Shown here: piece by piece, positions 1 to 14,393 of the stretch
How positions within the stretch are numbered: the first letter of the stretch is position 1
Layout of the letters: the number at the start of each line of letters is the position of its first letter
DNA from: Istiophorus platypterus
Taxonomy: Eukaryota; Chordata; Actinopteri; Istiophoriformes; Istiophoridae
DNA: 64,000 nucleotides
Direction of reading: 5' to 3'
Assembly (NCBI GenBank): GCA_016859345.1
Contig: CM029121.1
Span: 10,003,411-10,067,410 of the forward strand
Made by a program: the position numbers and the translations under genes
Notes under the pieces: generated by a model
Databases searched by the model: none
What the model was told of the DNA's origin: nothing
The model's input: only the letters and a program-made list of their open reading frames with translations

Positions 1-3000
1 AATCTTACATAACAGAGAGGGTGAAGCATCCAACAGCTAGAGAGCCACCTGTCCTTGTCCCACTGGTCTTTCTGGAGAGAGAGAGAGAGAAAGGTTGAGA
101 GAGGTTGAGAATGGCATGTGAGGATGTGTGCGGCCAACACAAAGGGGTCAGGAATGGAATGAGGTGCAGCTCAGTGTCCCCGTCAGTCCTACAGCCTCAA
201 TTCTTCACACCAGGGAGTCTTTCACACACTGACTTAGTTATACCTAATAAACTGGTTAGTTTATCATGTGCAAGCTCCTTTGTAAATAGTCTAGATAGAT
301 TAACCAGTGGTTAAAAAAAAGACCAAAACGCTTTCATTTGCTGGAAAAATTCAAGTGACTGCTTGCTGTACTGAACTCTCTCTATAGCAAAAGCGGAAGT
401 GATATAAGTGGTGTAAAAGTTTGGTGCCACAGATCCTCTAAATATGGCCTTTTTGATTGATATTTGTGCGTTCAAAATATGAAAATGTGGCAATTTGACA
501 CCATGCATTGCCATTGGTGTGACATTTTGCACTAGCAGTTAACAATGACCTTTGAGGTATGGAAAATATTATGTTTGTTACTAAAGCCAGAATTAACCCT
601 AGAGGCATCAGATTAGAAAACGCACATAGTTTGATTTAGCTGAACTGAAGTACAAAAACTCAAGGTGTCATGTCATTCTATTCGTGCAGTTGTTTAGAAA
701 CCCATACTTTACTGAACACAACTGCCTCCCTCTGCACTTTGCCGTTTTTACATATTTTTAAATTGGCCCATTTTCTTGGCTATGACCCTGGATTGGTTCA
801 GTCATGGGTAATGACCAGAGCCGATAGTTGTAAACTATGATCATCTTATTTATTGAACTTGAAAGTAAATTCTTGGCTGTAATGACAGGGAGATACAGTT
901 TAAAGCTCTAGAAGGAGCTAGTAAGAAAACTTTGGTCAAGATTATTTTTTTCTGATTAGTTCTTAAGTGCAGTAATTAATTGTCTTCTGGGGAAATACAC
1001 AGATAGTTAACTTCAATGATGTGTACGCATGTTGAGATCAACACAGGCCACACATAAAAATGTGAGTCTACCACCAGCACATCTTCTTTTAATACTTGAA
1101 TGCAGGTTTAAAGATTGATGATGGCTCATATAACAAACTGGCTATAACTGCACGATTCAGTCATTTTCGTTGTTATTGATTCGGTCATTGTGTTGTGCAC
1201 ATTTGATCAGGCAAGACACAGAATCCAGTGTTATTTTCCTTTGAATTTGAGATCATTGAGGGTAGACTTGTGATCAGCCATTATTTTTCCCAGAGACAAG
1301 ATAGTCAGAAACATGATGGTCAGGACTTTCTTGTTCAAAACCTGCTACACTTGAAATATCTGATGTTTTGATGGAATTATTGATTAGAGGCCTGGTTATC
1401 TCATTTACAGCTTTTTGGCACTTGGAATCAGCCATTCAGGATATTATATACAAGTCTAGTCTACCCGTTATAGGGAGTTAATATAATTGTCCTTTGTGTC
1501 AAAGAATTGTTCACTTCATATAGGGTTTTTTGTCGTCGGGCAGATATGTCCATTAACTAGCAAGAGGCATTCTCAGATGGGATCTTTTTGTGGCAAGACG
1601 TTGACATGGATGATGGCCATATAGAGCAACATAAAACACCTAGGTTAAGAGGGACAGATCTTAATTTTTATTGTTTTCTAATTCTTCTGTTTTGCTTTAT
1701 TGATTTTTTCTTTTTCCCCTTGTTATCCTTTTCTCTCTTCTCTAGGAGGCTTCACTGTAGTTGTCGTATTCTTTTAATCTTTTCTCTTCTTGCAGCGTCT
1801 GTGTGTTGCCATCCCTCTGTCCTAACAGTTCTCATTTTAATGTACATCACTGTATCTGAGTGTCTGTCACATACTGACAGGAAACTGATGAGGGACAGAA
1901 GTGTCTAATGCCTGTCTAATGGTTGCTGTGCCCCTTTTAAGTCAGGCAAAAAATTCAGAGGGGGTGTGTTGTAGATCAATATTTAACATTAACAATAGCA
2001 ATTTGGGTCATTTTGCGTATTTTTCTCAGTAGTTTTGAGGATGCATCAGATGTTTTATTCCATTTCTAACTGTGAGGTTAAAAAAATCTGATAAAATAGA
2101 GGAACTTAAAGTAGAAATGGGAAATGCTATTCTTCCCTGAAATGACATTTTTTTTCATTGTGGCATTTTCCATTCATGATCTGTAGTATTAAAACATTAA
2201 AACCAAAAATAATCCACTTAACTACACATCACAGGCTGTATGTCAACTACTAGTTGAAAGCCGATCTATCTGTAGTGTTGGTTTGTATCTTGTATCTTTT
2301 CTTAACTGTCAGAGACCGATATGCCTGTATCTCATACATCTGTCCTGGTTTGCAGCACCTTAGCGAACCACATAATTATTTCTATTATATTTAACTGATT
2401 TGCTGTCTCATTTAATTTGTCTGGAACCTGTTTGATTAAATAACAAAAATTATCCCATATTATATTATGACTTGTTTGCCTATTCCCTGCTGAATCATTC
2501 TACATTTGTTTATGTGACAACCTAATGTTCCTGTGGGGACCATTAAAGTTTGACATAAAGTGTTCCACTAAATAAAGTAAAACTTGTATCTAAACATCTT
2601 AATGCATAATTTAGTTTTCAGCTTTGACTCCTTGAACGATTCTGTCCTTTCTCTCAGCCGCACCTCTAGTCTATAAAAGACACAGCTCTCCTGAATAAAT
2701 GAAATAACCCATCCATTTGGTGATTGATACACTGAATAGATTTTTCCTGTATTAAGGAGCTTTTTATGTCTCTTTTTTTTGGCCATCATGCACAACACTG
2801 CAAATCAATTTGCAATGGGATTAAAAGTAGGCTTAAAATATAGCATGGCTTATCAAGAGAAAGTGCGTGCAAAGTCACAGCTTAACACTCACTCATTAAT
2901 GACCCAGGAAAAGTACAACACTTTGCATGAGTTTATCATGGTATGGAGCCTTTCTCTGTTCCCATCCACTGTGTCTATTTCCCGCTCTTTCTCTGTCTGT

Positions 3001-3829
3001 AGCCTCCTCACAGCTTGCAGAATTGAGTGCATGGTGGTGTGGCTATCAGTGGGAAACATCTTGGAACATGGAATTGTGACGTATTCTAACACTTAGAAGA
3101 ACTGGCCTGTCTGTGGCTATCGACTCTGATGAATACTGTCTTTCTGGCTAGCTGTTGTTCTAATGACTTGCAGTGCTTATAAAATTTGAATGATGTGTGA
3201 TGACTTGATGACGTCCAGACACTCAACCGAACACAAGTATCCCTCTCCAAAATGTACTCTTTTCACTGTATAACTTTTAGAACGCATAAGCCTCCTTTTC
3301 TTGGATCCCATTATTGGTCTAAAATGCAAAAGTCACGAGTCAAGCCCTCCTTTGTGGAAAATTGCACATTCCACCCACTCCTGCCCCCCATTCAACTATA
3401 TCAAGACAGCCCAGTTTCAAATCAACATCCCCAAACATGCTGCCTTTGACCAGGGCTGCGGCTGGAAGTTCAGCATGTACAAAATGAATTACAAAGAGTC
3501 CCAGTCCATGTAAATGAGACACAGGCTTCTCTTTCAGCCTCAAAGGCCTTATTGTCAGCAGATAGCTATCATTTTATCAGTGGCCTCAGTAGATCCTAGC
3601 CAGGCAATGCTTTAGAGAGGATGAAAAATTATTATTATTATTATTCTGTTGTTTTACTTGTTTGCCTTGGTTATACTGCCTTTCAAAAATGAGAGCTCGT
3701 GTCATTCAAGCAGAATTATAAAGGCTGCATTGGTACAAAATGATAATAATATAGCGAAGGCTATCTGTGGCAGCTTGATAGAATCGTAACTTAGTCCCAT
3801 TGACAGCCTGGTGTTGAAATTTTGGTTTA

Positions 3830-3865
3830 CCCCCCCCCCCCCCAAAAAAAAAAAAAAAAAAAAAA
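3830..3865. repeat. Poly-C / poly-A run
   Basis: Fourteen C followed by twenty-two A. Assembly length may be unreliable. Confidence 0.95.
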
Positions 3866-3934
3866 CTCCCTTCACCAGATGTGCTCATTTTTTTAGCCAT
3901 ACTAGATGCAACACACAGTGTCGGTCAGTCATTA

Positions 3935-4260
3935 AACCACTTTAATCCAGATGGAGATGGCTCATTAAGTATTGGATGAATTTCTGTGAAACTTTGTAGA
4001 GACAATCATGATCCCCATAGGACAAATGCTAATGACTTCGGTGAGCTCCTAATCTCACCTATTGCTCCACCAGCAGGGGCAGGTTGATGTTCTAATTTTT
4101 TGGAGGAAATTCCTTGAAAACTATAATACAGATTGTAATGTGATAGACATTCATGTTCCCCTCAGGGTGAACTTGCAAAAAAAAAAACCTGATTGCTTAT
4201 ATTTCCATATAGTGTCATCATTAGGTCAAAATTAGAATGAAGTTGTGACCAAATAATGGC
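3935..4260. repeat. Probable dispersed teleost repeat
   Basis: Contains phrases of a repeat I recall from many fish genomes (ATTGGATGAATTTCTGTGAAA, CATTCATGTTCCCCTCAGG, CATCATTAGGTCAAAATT) with internal near-repeats of the date-like phrase ATTCATGTTCCCC / AATCATGATCCCC. No second copy in this window, so this rests on memory. Confidence 0.45.
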
Positions 4261-6189
4261 GAAACTAATAAAACTCTCTTTAGCCTCGGTTTTACTTTGT
4301 GTTTTGTCCTAATTAGCAGTTGGTAAAAATCTACCAACCTAGATGATAAACAATGTTAAAACTTTAAAAATGCTAAACAGCATGTTACCTTTGTCACAGT
4401 GTCACATGTTAGAACATTGTGTTTGCATTTATCTTAAAGATGCTATATCTAAGGTTTTGCTGTCACTACATGGCTAATGTTAGCATTAACAGTTGTCAAT
4501 TTACCAGTTTAGAAGAGCCATTGCAAGTTCATCAACAAACCTCATTCCTTTACTCTCTGCTTCTTCATGCTCTCACCATGATCTGTGGGCAGGCTGGACG
4601 CTACAGTGACTCACTATTGCAAAATGGTACATTATATTAGCTATTATATTAGCATTCTATTTTATTAATATACTAACATCAGCAGAGGAAAAGAGTTCAA
4701 AAAAATAGTAGCAAAACAATAATTAACATCAGCATTGCTCTTCACCAATGGAAACGGATCTTCTTGAGTAAAGGCATGAACTTTGACGCCGAATTCACAA
4801 CGTTTTGTCTAGACTGGTGTGCAAACAGCTGCTAACGGTATTATATCATACTTCAGTAACTGATGGAACTAATGGTGAAGATGTTGCATTTCTGTGGTTG
4901 ATGATAGTGGTTAGTGAAATAACTGACTTAATGCCTCTGCAAGAATGAAACCAATCTTGAAGAACACAACTTGAAATATTAAGAGATTGTTAAAAGCCAT
5001 GAAAAATTCAGAAGAAACATTCATCAAGCCATTTTCTGAACTGCTCGTGTTATTCAGGGTCACAGTGGGCAGACCCCTATTCTATTTTACATTGTTCTTC
5101 AGAATCTAGATTTAAAAGGACATATGTAGTCACAGACTCTTTGATAATTTAAAAGACAGTAATTACAAACTTTGAATAAAGCACAAGGAAGCAAGTCACT
5201 AATAATACAAAACCTACGCTACACTTTCTCTGTTCTTCCTTCTCTGTTGATGAGCACAAATTACACCCCACGCTCCACTATAACACATTCTACACATCAC
5301 ACTGATCACACCTCTATGATCAGTGTAAAGGCCCAGCCCTCAGTGTCCAAAACCTGTGGGTGTGCATACATGAACATCTTCCTCCTGTTACATGGCCAGC
5401 AGCATCAGGAGGAAGCTCTTAATGACAAGTACATTGTACTCAGATGTGTATCTGCAGCCAGCAGCTCAGCGCTCTAAACAGCGCAGCACTGTGCTGGGAC
5501 AGTAAATACTACGTCACTCATTTCCATAGCCTCTGATGTGGCCCATGATAGCAACAGCAGGACTGTGGTGTGGGAGGCTGATACCTGGAGACAAACACAC
5601 TCATAACTAAAGCTGTCATGTGCATGGAGTTTTTGGAGGGAGTGGATATTTTTAGATGTGGCTCTCAGCATTGTTTCATGATTCTAGTCCCTATAGCATT
5701 CTACAGGAGGATACCCCTAATGAATTGCTCTCTTGGAGTTTGATGCCATTTGTATTCTCACAGAAATGTTATTACAATCAAATGCTGGGGCTGTATGGTA
5801 TACAAACATATAATCACAAACACCTAAAGGAATTGTGGGCATGCCGAAGAGGAAATCATCAGTACATGTCTGCCAAACTACAGGAACTAGAATTGCCACC
5901 TTGCTGTTGTATGCCTTCACCACCCATTCAAGTTGCAGTATAAATCCATGTCTGTCTATATTCCTTTAATAAATTTAGTGAAGACTTTGAACGAATTTCA
6001 TAAAATGTCTTAAGTGTATTTTGGCCAGAAAGTTGTTTTTGCAGAACGATTTTAATCACATTGAGGTTGAACTTCGACCTTAGAATATAAAATTTCACCA
6101 CTTCATCATTTTATCCTATTAGATATTTCTTTGAATTTACATCATAATTAGCTTATCAATTCTCGAATAATGGCTACATGCATGTTTTG

Positions 6190-6412
6190 TTAGGTCACAG
6201 TGACCTTGACTTTTGATCTCTGACCACCAAAATCTAACTGGTTCATCCATGAGTCCAAGTGAACACTTGCGCCAAATTTGAAGGCATTCCCTTAAAGCAT
6301 TCCTGTGATATTATGTTCATGAGAATTGGATGGACGGACGGATGGACAGACAAACTCAAAACATGATGGTTCTGGCCATGGGTGTCGCCAGCGTGGAGGC
6401 GTAACAAAAATC
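6190..6412. repeat. Probable dispersed teleost repeat
   Basis: AGGTCACAGTGACCTTGAC, then GCCAAATTTGAAGGCATTCC, a GGACGGACGG run and CGCCAGCGTGGAGGCGTAAC. I recall this order of phrases from a common fish interspersed repeat. The palindrome GGTCACAGTGACC near the left is notable. Confidence 0.45.
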
Positions 6413-6622
6413 ACTTAAAATGTTCTGGACCTAGTTTATTTTTTTTCTTAGTAAATTATGTAGCTATGTTATTGCCCTCAGTCTCTCAGTCAAAAAAACT
6501 GAACACACCAAAAAGAAATACATTATTAAAATATAGCTTTGTCAAGCACTTTAAGGTCCTTCAGTGAAAGGATGACTATGTATTGGGAGAGTGATGCAAT
6601 TTTGATGAAAAATACAAGTTTA

Positions 6623-7313
6623 ATGGTAAATTGACATATTTGTATGGGTCTTTTTATTTGTTTCATACACAGGTTTTACATCAGTATTTGGAGAATGACT
6701 CAATTTTCATAATACACCTCTGTACAATTTGATTTGAAACAAAGACATCAAGATGTGAATACAAATGCATCCCAAAAGCTTCTTAAGGCAAAGAGAATGA
6801 ATATTTTTCAAAGGCCAAGTCAGTCACCTGACATCAATCCAGCTGAGATGCTTTTATTGCCTAAAGACAAAACTGAGGGCAGAAAGACCCACAAACAAGC
6901 AGCGATTGAAGGCAGCTGCAGTAAAAAGCCTGGCAAAGCATCTCAGAGAAGGAAACAGTATGTGGTGATGTTCATGGGTTCTAAACCTCAGACAGTCATT
7001 GACTGAAAAGGATTTTCATCCAAGTATTAAAAATGATCCTTATATTTAAAAAGTATGTTGGTGTGTCCAATAAATTTTGATCCTGCAATTGATACTGTAA
7101 TTCCTAAAAAGTTAATGTAAAAGTTTTTGTAAAACCCCTTGAATTTAAGCTGATAGTCTAAACTTCAATCATGTCTTGATGTGTTTGTTTCAAATTCATT
7201 TTGGTGGTGTATAGAGGTAAAATTTTCCAAAACTGTGTCAATGTCCAAATATTTTTGTACCTAACTAAGTGACACAAATAAAAGACCTCTACAAATATAT
7301 CAATTTACCATAA
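6623..7313 (+). mobile_element. Internally deleted Tc1/mariner-like element with inverted ends
   Basis: The left end (6,623-6,670) and the reverse complement of the right end (7,267-7,311) match over about 45 nt with scattered differences (atggtaaattga..atttgta.. against ..caatttaccat). Between them lies the C-terminal part of a transposase. At about 0.7 kb it lacks most of the transposase and is non-autonomous. Confidence 0.75.
6734..7006 (+). pseudogene. Tc1-like transposase C-terminal relic
   Basis: Encodes QRPSQSPDINPAEML, the motif around the last catalytic acidic residue of Tc1 transposases (usually SPDLNPIENLW). It ends in a degraded helix region (KPQTVID). The N-terminal DNA-binding part and first catalytic Asp are absent. 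Confidence 0.75.
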
Positions 7314-8744
7314 AATATATATTCAGTAGTAGAATATTTGTATTTTCATAAAACTCCAGATTGTCCAGATCGTCAGTCCTAAATGTCGAAATCATTAAGG
7401 AAATACAGAGTCTGAGCAATGTGTTATTGAATATAGGGTTAAAATATGCAATGACTTGACTTTAAAATCATGTGAGAGAGAATACTATAACTAGAGTTTA
7501 TGTTTTTTTGTAATTTAGCTGAACTGACCCTTTAAGAGAAATCCCGCATCCATCTCAGGCTCTATTGCAACCTTGGTGTCAACTGTCTCAGATGTCAGTG
7601 ATACTTGTCAGAATCAGTCAGTCATGTGCGATGATACAGTTTGAAACAAACTCCATTACATGATCAATTCTAGTGATGTTTAGTTTTCAGTTAATATGGA
7701 ATACAGAATATTGCAGTAAACATTCTGCTTGACTTCAACCGAGGTATGTACCTGATTCAGGCATAAGTTATAAGAACGTGTTGCTTGATAATGGAAAACA
7801 AACCCAAATGTGCAGACTGGTGTTAGAGTACAGAGGAAAGAACAGAAGATGGCCTTAAGTTACTCTATACCAGTTTACATGAGACAAGAGTTGTTGTTTT
7901 TTTAATAGCAGAAGTGATGTGGCTCTGGTCTGTCTTTATTTGACCTTCATTAACTGGAAGAACGAGGACAGTATAATGCTTAGATTTAAAGTCTTTTATG
8001 TTCAAATGTGTTTTAAGGTCTCAGGGTGGGCTCAGGAAGTGCCACCAAGTTATGTTGGAACAGGAACAATGAGTAGGTTGCTCATGAGAGACTACTGACG
8101 CAATGAACTTTAAATACAAAACAAGCTGCCACCCAAGTTTTTTCATTTATACCGGCTAATTAGACCTCTTGTCGGGTTGAAGTCAGATGAACTACGCTGG
8201 GAATTGACACCAAGCTCTATGAACCAATAACAATGGTACAGGCCTAAATTTTCCCGCATTGACAGGAGTAAAAAATCTAACTGGAGCTTTGGAGCCGGCA
8301 ATCAAGCAGTGCACTTAGTAACAGTTGCCTGACCCTCACTTAAACTTTTTAAATTCTTTTATTTCATTTATTTTTGAAATTATATACTTTTTTCACTTTT
8401 TCCTGTCATCGAAAATTTTTATTATAATGTGTCATCATCTTGGTAGTTGGGTTTGTTATACCTGATAACCACACAGTGCCCTTGACTTGAGGTGTTTTTT
8501 ATGGTATAACAAAATCAAGTAGAGGGCAGGATATGTCAACACAAATGCTGCAGGTGAAGAAGTAAGTAAGAAGTGAAGAGTCACTGGGACTGACATACTA
8601 GATGACTGGAATAAAGCTATGACAAGAGGTCAAATAGAGGAAATAGAGAAAAATCAATTAATGATAAGAAGACTTCTATTAACATTATGCATTTCTCAAT
8701 TTCTTCCCCATGAACCTTGGATGTTTTGTGTTACTAGTCATCAG

Positions 8745-8776
8745 GACACACACACACACGCGCACACACACACACA
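8745..8776. repeat. (CA)n microsatellite with CG interruptions
   Basis: Alternating purine-pyrimidine run ACACAC..GCGC..ACACAC, a Z-DNA-prone composition. Confidence 0.95.
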
Positions 8777-11700
8777 ATGTTTCGGTTGGAGTCTGATAGC
8801 ATGATATTACAGAAATTTACAGCTGTGAAGGAATCAACTTTCTCCGCTCAGCAGGTCAACGAGGGCACCACCAGCAACCCCTCAACCTCATGTAACTTTG
8901 CGTAATTCAAGGGGCAGAAATTAAGTATTGCGCAATTTTTCTTCCTCCTGTTTTTGTTCCAAGTTATTAGATTATGAGAAGCTAAGGTTAAGTAGGCTGA
9001 TCCCTGAGAAAACATCTTTTAAGGTGATTTTTTGATTGTTTTTGGGCCTGAGTGTTATTATGGAGGAAGGAACTCGGGCGTTATCAGGAGGTGAACAGCA
9101 AAGGCAGACTGTTAGGAATGAAGGAATCAGAGAGTGTCGGGCAGCCTGCCTTTAGGGTTGATGTAATGTTTATATAGTGGTCAGTACAGCCATTTCCTCC
9201 TCCTCCTGCAGACCGGCCCAGTCAAAGGGCGCAGATACAGTTCACAGGGCAAAAGGGTCATTTGCCGAGTCCCAGCAAAGTATGTATCACAATGCATATT
9301 TAATATTGCTTCTCATGTGAAAGTCTTATGGCTACAAGGCGTAACACTAGAGAACTTCTAAGAACTGTATTTCTTCAGATTTTACAATGTGTGAAACAGC
9401 AACCAGCAAAATAATTTTTCTCTTTGAATGACTTCAGAAGAAAGATAAGCTCGTTATATTTGTGAATTTACACAAACACATATACTGTATGTAACATGTT
9501 TTAGGTAGAAAGAACAAAAAAAAAGAACCATAATGAGCCAGAGATTACAACTGTAGTTTAAAAGCAGGGAGGGAATATGTTAAGATGGGGAGAGACGATG
9601 ATTCATAAGAAAAATGATGTCCATTCCTTGAACTTCAGTATTTCTAGGGCAGTATTTCCCAAATGGGACTTGGGGACTTGGGTTATGACTGCTCTCTGAG
9701 CCAGTGCCAAGGCGTAATGGCTTGAGACATTGTTTTGTTTATTTAGTCAGGAGAAAATAAGTGATTCTTAGGAAGAGCGCCAAGGAAAGTGAAACACTTG
9801 GGAGTCATGGCTCAGAGAAGCCACATCCCCAGAGGTCAGTTCACCATGAACATTTGTATGGAAACATGAGATTTTCATAATTTTAAGTTGGAGCTATCAC
9901 ATACTGGTATGTGACCTTTACCATATTCTTGTGGAGCTGGAAGAGGTTTAATGCATTATGATTCTGTCCAGACACAGACAGCAGACAGTTTTAATGTTAA
10001 CTGCTAAGTTTATGTTAAAACATCTTTCAGGAAGGTCTCACTATGTATACACCTACCAACTACTTAAACACATCTGTTGTTGAGGTTCAAAGGTCATTCT
10101 TGAACTTTGAAACAGCAGTTGAGAGAACAATCTCACCACAAGGTCTATTTAGTAGCTTTTGATTACATCACATGATCTTCATTTTCATGTTGGCCTAAAA
10201 GTCGAGATTCAAAGTTGATGGGTTACTGAGAGAAAAAAAGTTTTTCTTCCTCATACACCTATGGCTATGAAAATGTGTATATTTGTTGACTCCTGCCAGT
10301 GGTAGTATTGAAGATACCCTCACTAAACTCTTAAAGCAAAACTGGATGAAAACCTTTAGACATTTTGCAGATAAAAGAGTTCAAAACAAACAGACAGACA
10401 CACAGATGTAGCCCTTTTTCATGGCTTCACTACTTGTCATAGCAAGAAAAGCAGAGATGTAACAAATAACATCACTGCAATCATGCAGTACATTTCTGAT
10501 TTTTAGTTCCTAGTCTCTTGTATGGTGCATACAAACTCATTGACAAGGCTTTCTGTTGCAACTCGAATACAGCCATCAGTAGTATTAATGGTTACACTTG
10601 TGTATTTTCTTAGCAAGCTTCAATGTCAGCCCTTAAAAATGTCTTTTTTCACCCTATTAGGTTGTTATGGCTAACATTTTAGCAAAGAGTTGCCTATTTA
10701 CACATCAGGAAAACACAGAGAAATAATACATATACTACATGTTAGACTTTTTCATTTGCTTTACATCCTGCCAGCTCGGTTTTCTGTCTGCTAGAAATTT
10801 AATACTTGCACACTCAGTGTTTTTATCAGACCTTTTTAAAGAAAATGTCTTGCTTGCGTCCATTGGATACAGAGTTGAAGCGAGCGATGATACAGAACGA
10901 TACAAACCCAAACTATGCAGGGCAGGAGAGCTAAAAGAGGCTAAAAGCTGGGGTCTGCAAAGCTTGGTGATCAACTTCTGTCTCGGTTCGAGGCAAATGG
11001 CCTTGGTCATCACGTACACATTTAAACCACTGTAAATATATAAATTATATTTGGTGGAGCCATACAATTGACAAGTTTAATGTGTTACTTTATGTTTTGA
11101 AGCATTATGTTTTTGCGATCTAGCTAGGTCAGCACGCGAAGCTGTGCAGCGCCTCCTTGTTAAGCCTGTTGTTTGATACAAAGAGCTTTATTAGCTAACA
11201 CATTCCTCAGATCTGAGTGGTCTAACTCTAGTTTAGTCAGTAGGAAAGTAGCTGGTAATAAACTTGGGAATCAATGTTTTGACCTCTTAGCTTGTGTGAC
11301 CCCAGCCCTGGTGGAAGAGTTAGCATGGGTGCACCTCTGTCCAGGACCGTTAGCTGCTGGATAATTCAAGCAGCCTCAGTGATTGGTTTGAATACACTTA
11401 TACTCAGTATGTGAATGAATCACAGAAAAGATGAGGCTTGTTTAACAGTATGAGTTTTTTGACAACAGTTGAGCTCTATGGCCCAAAAAGAAATACTGTT
11501 AAAGAAACGTTATATAATTTGTCACACAGGCAATACTTGTTAACAGGATCAGTTTATTGTTAATTTTCCCCTCATCATTGAATTTGACATATACATATAA
11601 TTTGACAAATACAATGATTTTCAGTCTTATTTTTGTATGAAGTTGGATATTGGTGGATAAATACCGTTCATCACAGCATTGTAAGTACATTTTAGCACAA

Positions 11701-12210
11701 ACTGTATTTGCATGTTTTGTTGATTCGGCCGTTTGTTAGCAATATACGTTTATTACTGGATTTGAGAACAATGCAGAAAATTAGAAGAAAGGGAACTCTT
11801 GCCTAATCCAACAGTGGTAACAGTAGAAACTGGGCAAACAATGACAAAGTTGGGGTTTGATAGCATTTTATTAATACACCGGAATCAAGTCATTTCAGTT
11901 CCCTTAATTAATACATTTGTTGCATTGCATGCTTAGCTCTCAACATCCTTAAGTAACAAAAAATATTGATATGAATATATTATTGAGAACTAAGTGTTAA
12001 AAAGAAATAAAGAATTGAGATATGGGGTTTTATTAAGAGGGATTTGTTAGACTAGGAGTTTATCTGATATTCTTAATAATCTTGGAACTAGTTATCCATG
12101 CCAGACAGTAGGGATCATTACCGCTGTGGCAAAAGGTCGTTCATCATTTAAAAACCATCTACTATGGTGGAAAAGTAAAGTGTGTGTGAGTAAATAAAGG
12201 ATAGCGAGAA

Positions 12211-12255
12211 ATTCTCAAACACCCATTTCTCAAACACCCAATTCTCAAACACCCT
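12211..12255. repeat. 15-bp tandem repeat, three copies
   Basis: Unit ATTCTCAAACACCCA repeated three times with one or two changes. The reverse strand reads as a short VFENWVFEKWVFEN pattern, a by-product of the repeat. Confidence 0.9.
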
Positions 12256-14393
12256 TAGTGTGAAGCTTAACCATGCATCAAAAGCAGAAGTATAGTCATC
12301 CTCACTACCCTCCTGATACTGGCTGTTCCTCCTGTTAATGTACAAACTCTACCCAAAGTGAAAGGATAATTTTTTTCTAACTACCTGATAAATGAATGTA
12401 ATGGTTGGTTGGCTACTGTTTGAAGTTTCAAGAACACGTTCAGGACTTTTGAGGATAATACTGATTTCTGTAAAACATAAAACACACATATAAAGCATAT
12501 TCCATCCAACTGGATTATTAGTGATAATGACTCACAGTGAATGCTATTGTACTGACCTTCCTATACACAATGTAAAAATCCTCCACCTCCAAGGGAACCA
12601 AATGCTTTACCCCTTGTGTGGTGCCACTGTGTGGCACCCTTGTACTTCAGAAAGAATAATAGAGTCTCAGAGGAATGGGAGGAAGGGCTGGGTCACTGCT
12701 GTGAATTGAAAAGAAAAAATTTGGGAGAGGACACTGGTCTCCAGGGACGGGTGGGTGGAAGGGGCAAGATTTAATACAGAATGAACCTTTTTGTTCTCTA
12801 TTTCCCAGTCGGACGATTTTTGAGTTAAGTCTATGCTATTATTTATTCTGCTCTATTCTATATAAAATTTCTAATTCAAATTTGTTTTATAAGCATTACC
12901 ATAAATGCAAGATATACAGTGTGAGTATAATTCTAAACATTGGAAAAAAATACAACAAATGTGTTTGCACTTTACTACATTTTTTACTAGAATGAATGAA
13001 TGCAAAGTCTATTCTGTCATTGTTGTTAGTTTATGATTGACCTGATCTGTGATCTTTGTGGGGAACAGAATAATGCAGGCTTGAGCAATGATGCCATGTA
13101 TTTAATGTTTAGCTGTGTGGTAAACAGACTGAAAGGCAACGTGTCAGAAAGTGATTCTTGGCTGTTTAAGTTTTGGCTAATAAGTAATGTGGAATCAAAG
13201 CTGTGTGTTTAGCCCTGATACCAGGATACAGGTGACAGCCCCAGCAGAAATACAGAGTTTGTATGTTCACACGCAAGTGTGCGTGAGATTGTTTGCTGTG
13301 ACCAGCATTTGTTTGTAGCTGTTTTTGGAGTTGGAGAGAGATAACTAGATGCAATTCTAGGAAGAAGAGCAATATTCTCAACAGTATTTCCCCACACTTA
13401 AGCTTACTGGACGGCACACAATGATTACCACAGGTATTACCAGGGTCTACTTCCTTGTTTGTACTGACCGACACACAAACATGATCTTTTCATCAGGTGA
13501 AATGGGTCTTTATTTCATAATCTTGAGCAAATAAATGTTCATTTGCACCACTGAAAAGCAAGTGTCTTGATGAATACACCAAAAAAAATTTAAGTTTTTT
13601 TTTCTTTAATTTTGTAGCTGTATGACTTACATGAGTTTGTAGGTTTTATAAAACACAAGACCACCGTACTCACCGGGATTATTTCGAAGGCTCGATCCCA
13701 AAAATTTGGATGCCATATACTGCTTTTGGACAACCCAAATAATAGCTTATTAAGGAACTAGGGCTGGATATCAATTGCTGTGCCTTTACGAAATAACAAA
13801 ATATATTAAACTGTTCAGTGTATATCTGTTGAATAAAAGGCTTTGCTAAAATAAAAAGACTGAAGTTAGAAAAATCTTTAAGATTAAATTAGTAAATATT
13901 TGATTAATAAAGTCTAAAAAATCAAGTATTTGATACTGATTTTACTTGTCACTTTTGTATTAAGGTTGGATATCCAGCACTATAAAGGGCTTGGTAATAA
14001 TCCACCAGAATTTAATTCCTGGGAGTGTGGAAAGGCTTTGAAACAGCATTTAGACCTTCATTTTAGGAAATCAAATTCACAGAAAAAAATTAGTGAGCAG
14101 TTACTGAATAAATAAACTATGAAAAAGAGTCATACAGTGCCACATAGAGAATGAGAGCAAGGACAAGTCTCCTATAAGGTCTGTGTCCAGAGATGATATG
14201 GAACTTAAAGTTTGTGGTTTATCCTCCATGTGGATGCGACACCTTTTGTATTACTAGAGGTATAATGACTCAAAGCATGTGTGACCCTAGGTTACAAAGG
14301 GCTGGCATATAAGATACTTAGGAACCACTATGTATTCCACAACACTTCCATTTGATGATTATATTTCAACAGGCTGGTCACTTTTGCCAAGGA

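Larger units (their letters stand above)
1..14393. other. No gene recognised; probable intron 1 or upstream DNA of ptprj
   Basis: Many short ORFs on both strands, none with a family motif except the Tc1 relic. AT-rich with no CpG island, so the ptprj promoter and signal-peptide exon are probably further left. Repeats inside are listed separately. Confidence 0.5.

Noticed and set aside
1588..1908. 106-codon ORF with a hydrophobic Phe/Leu-rich stretch, a possible signal-peptide exon for ptprj
   Set aside because: The hydrophobic run comes from T-rich DNA; there is no donor in phase 0 and no CpG-rich promoter upstream.
9215..9282. Exon-like GC-richer stretch after tcctcctgcag
   Set aside because: It has an AG acceptor look-alike, but no proper GT donor in a usable phase and no connection to the ptprj reading frame.
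10970..11000. GGTTCGAGGC, a tRNA B-box look-alike
   Set aside because: No A box or cloverleaf can be formed around it.
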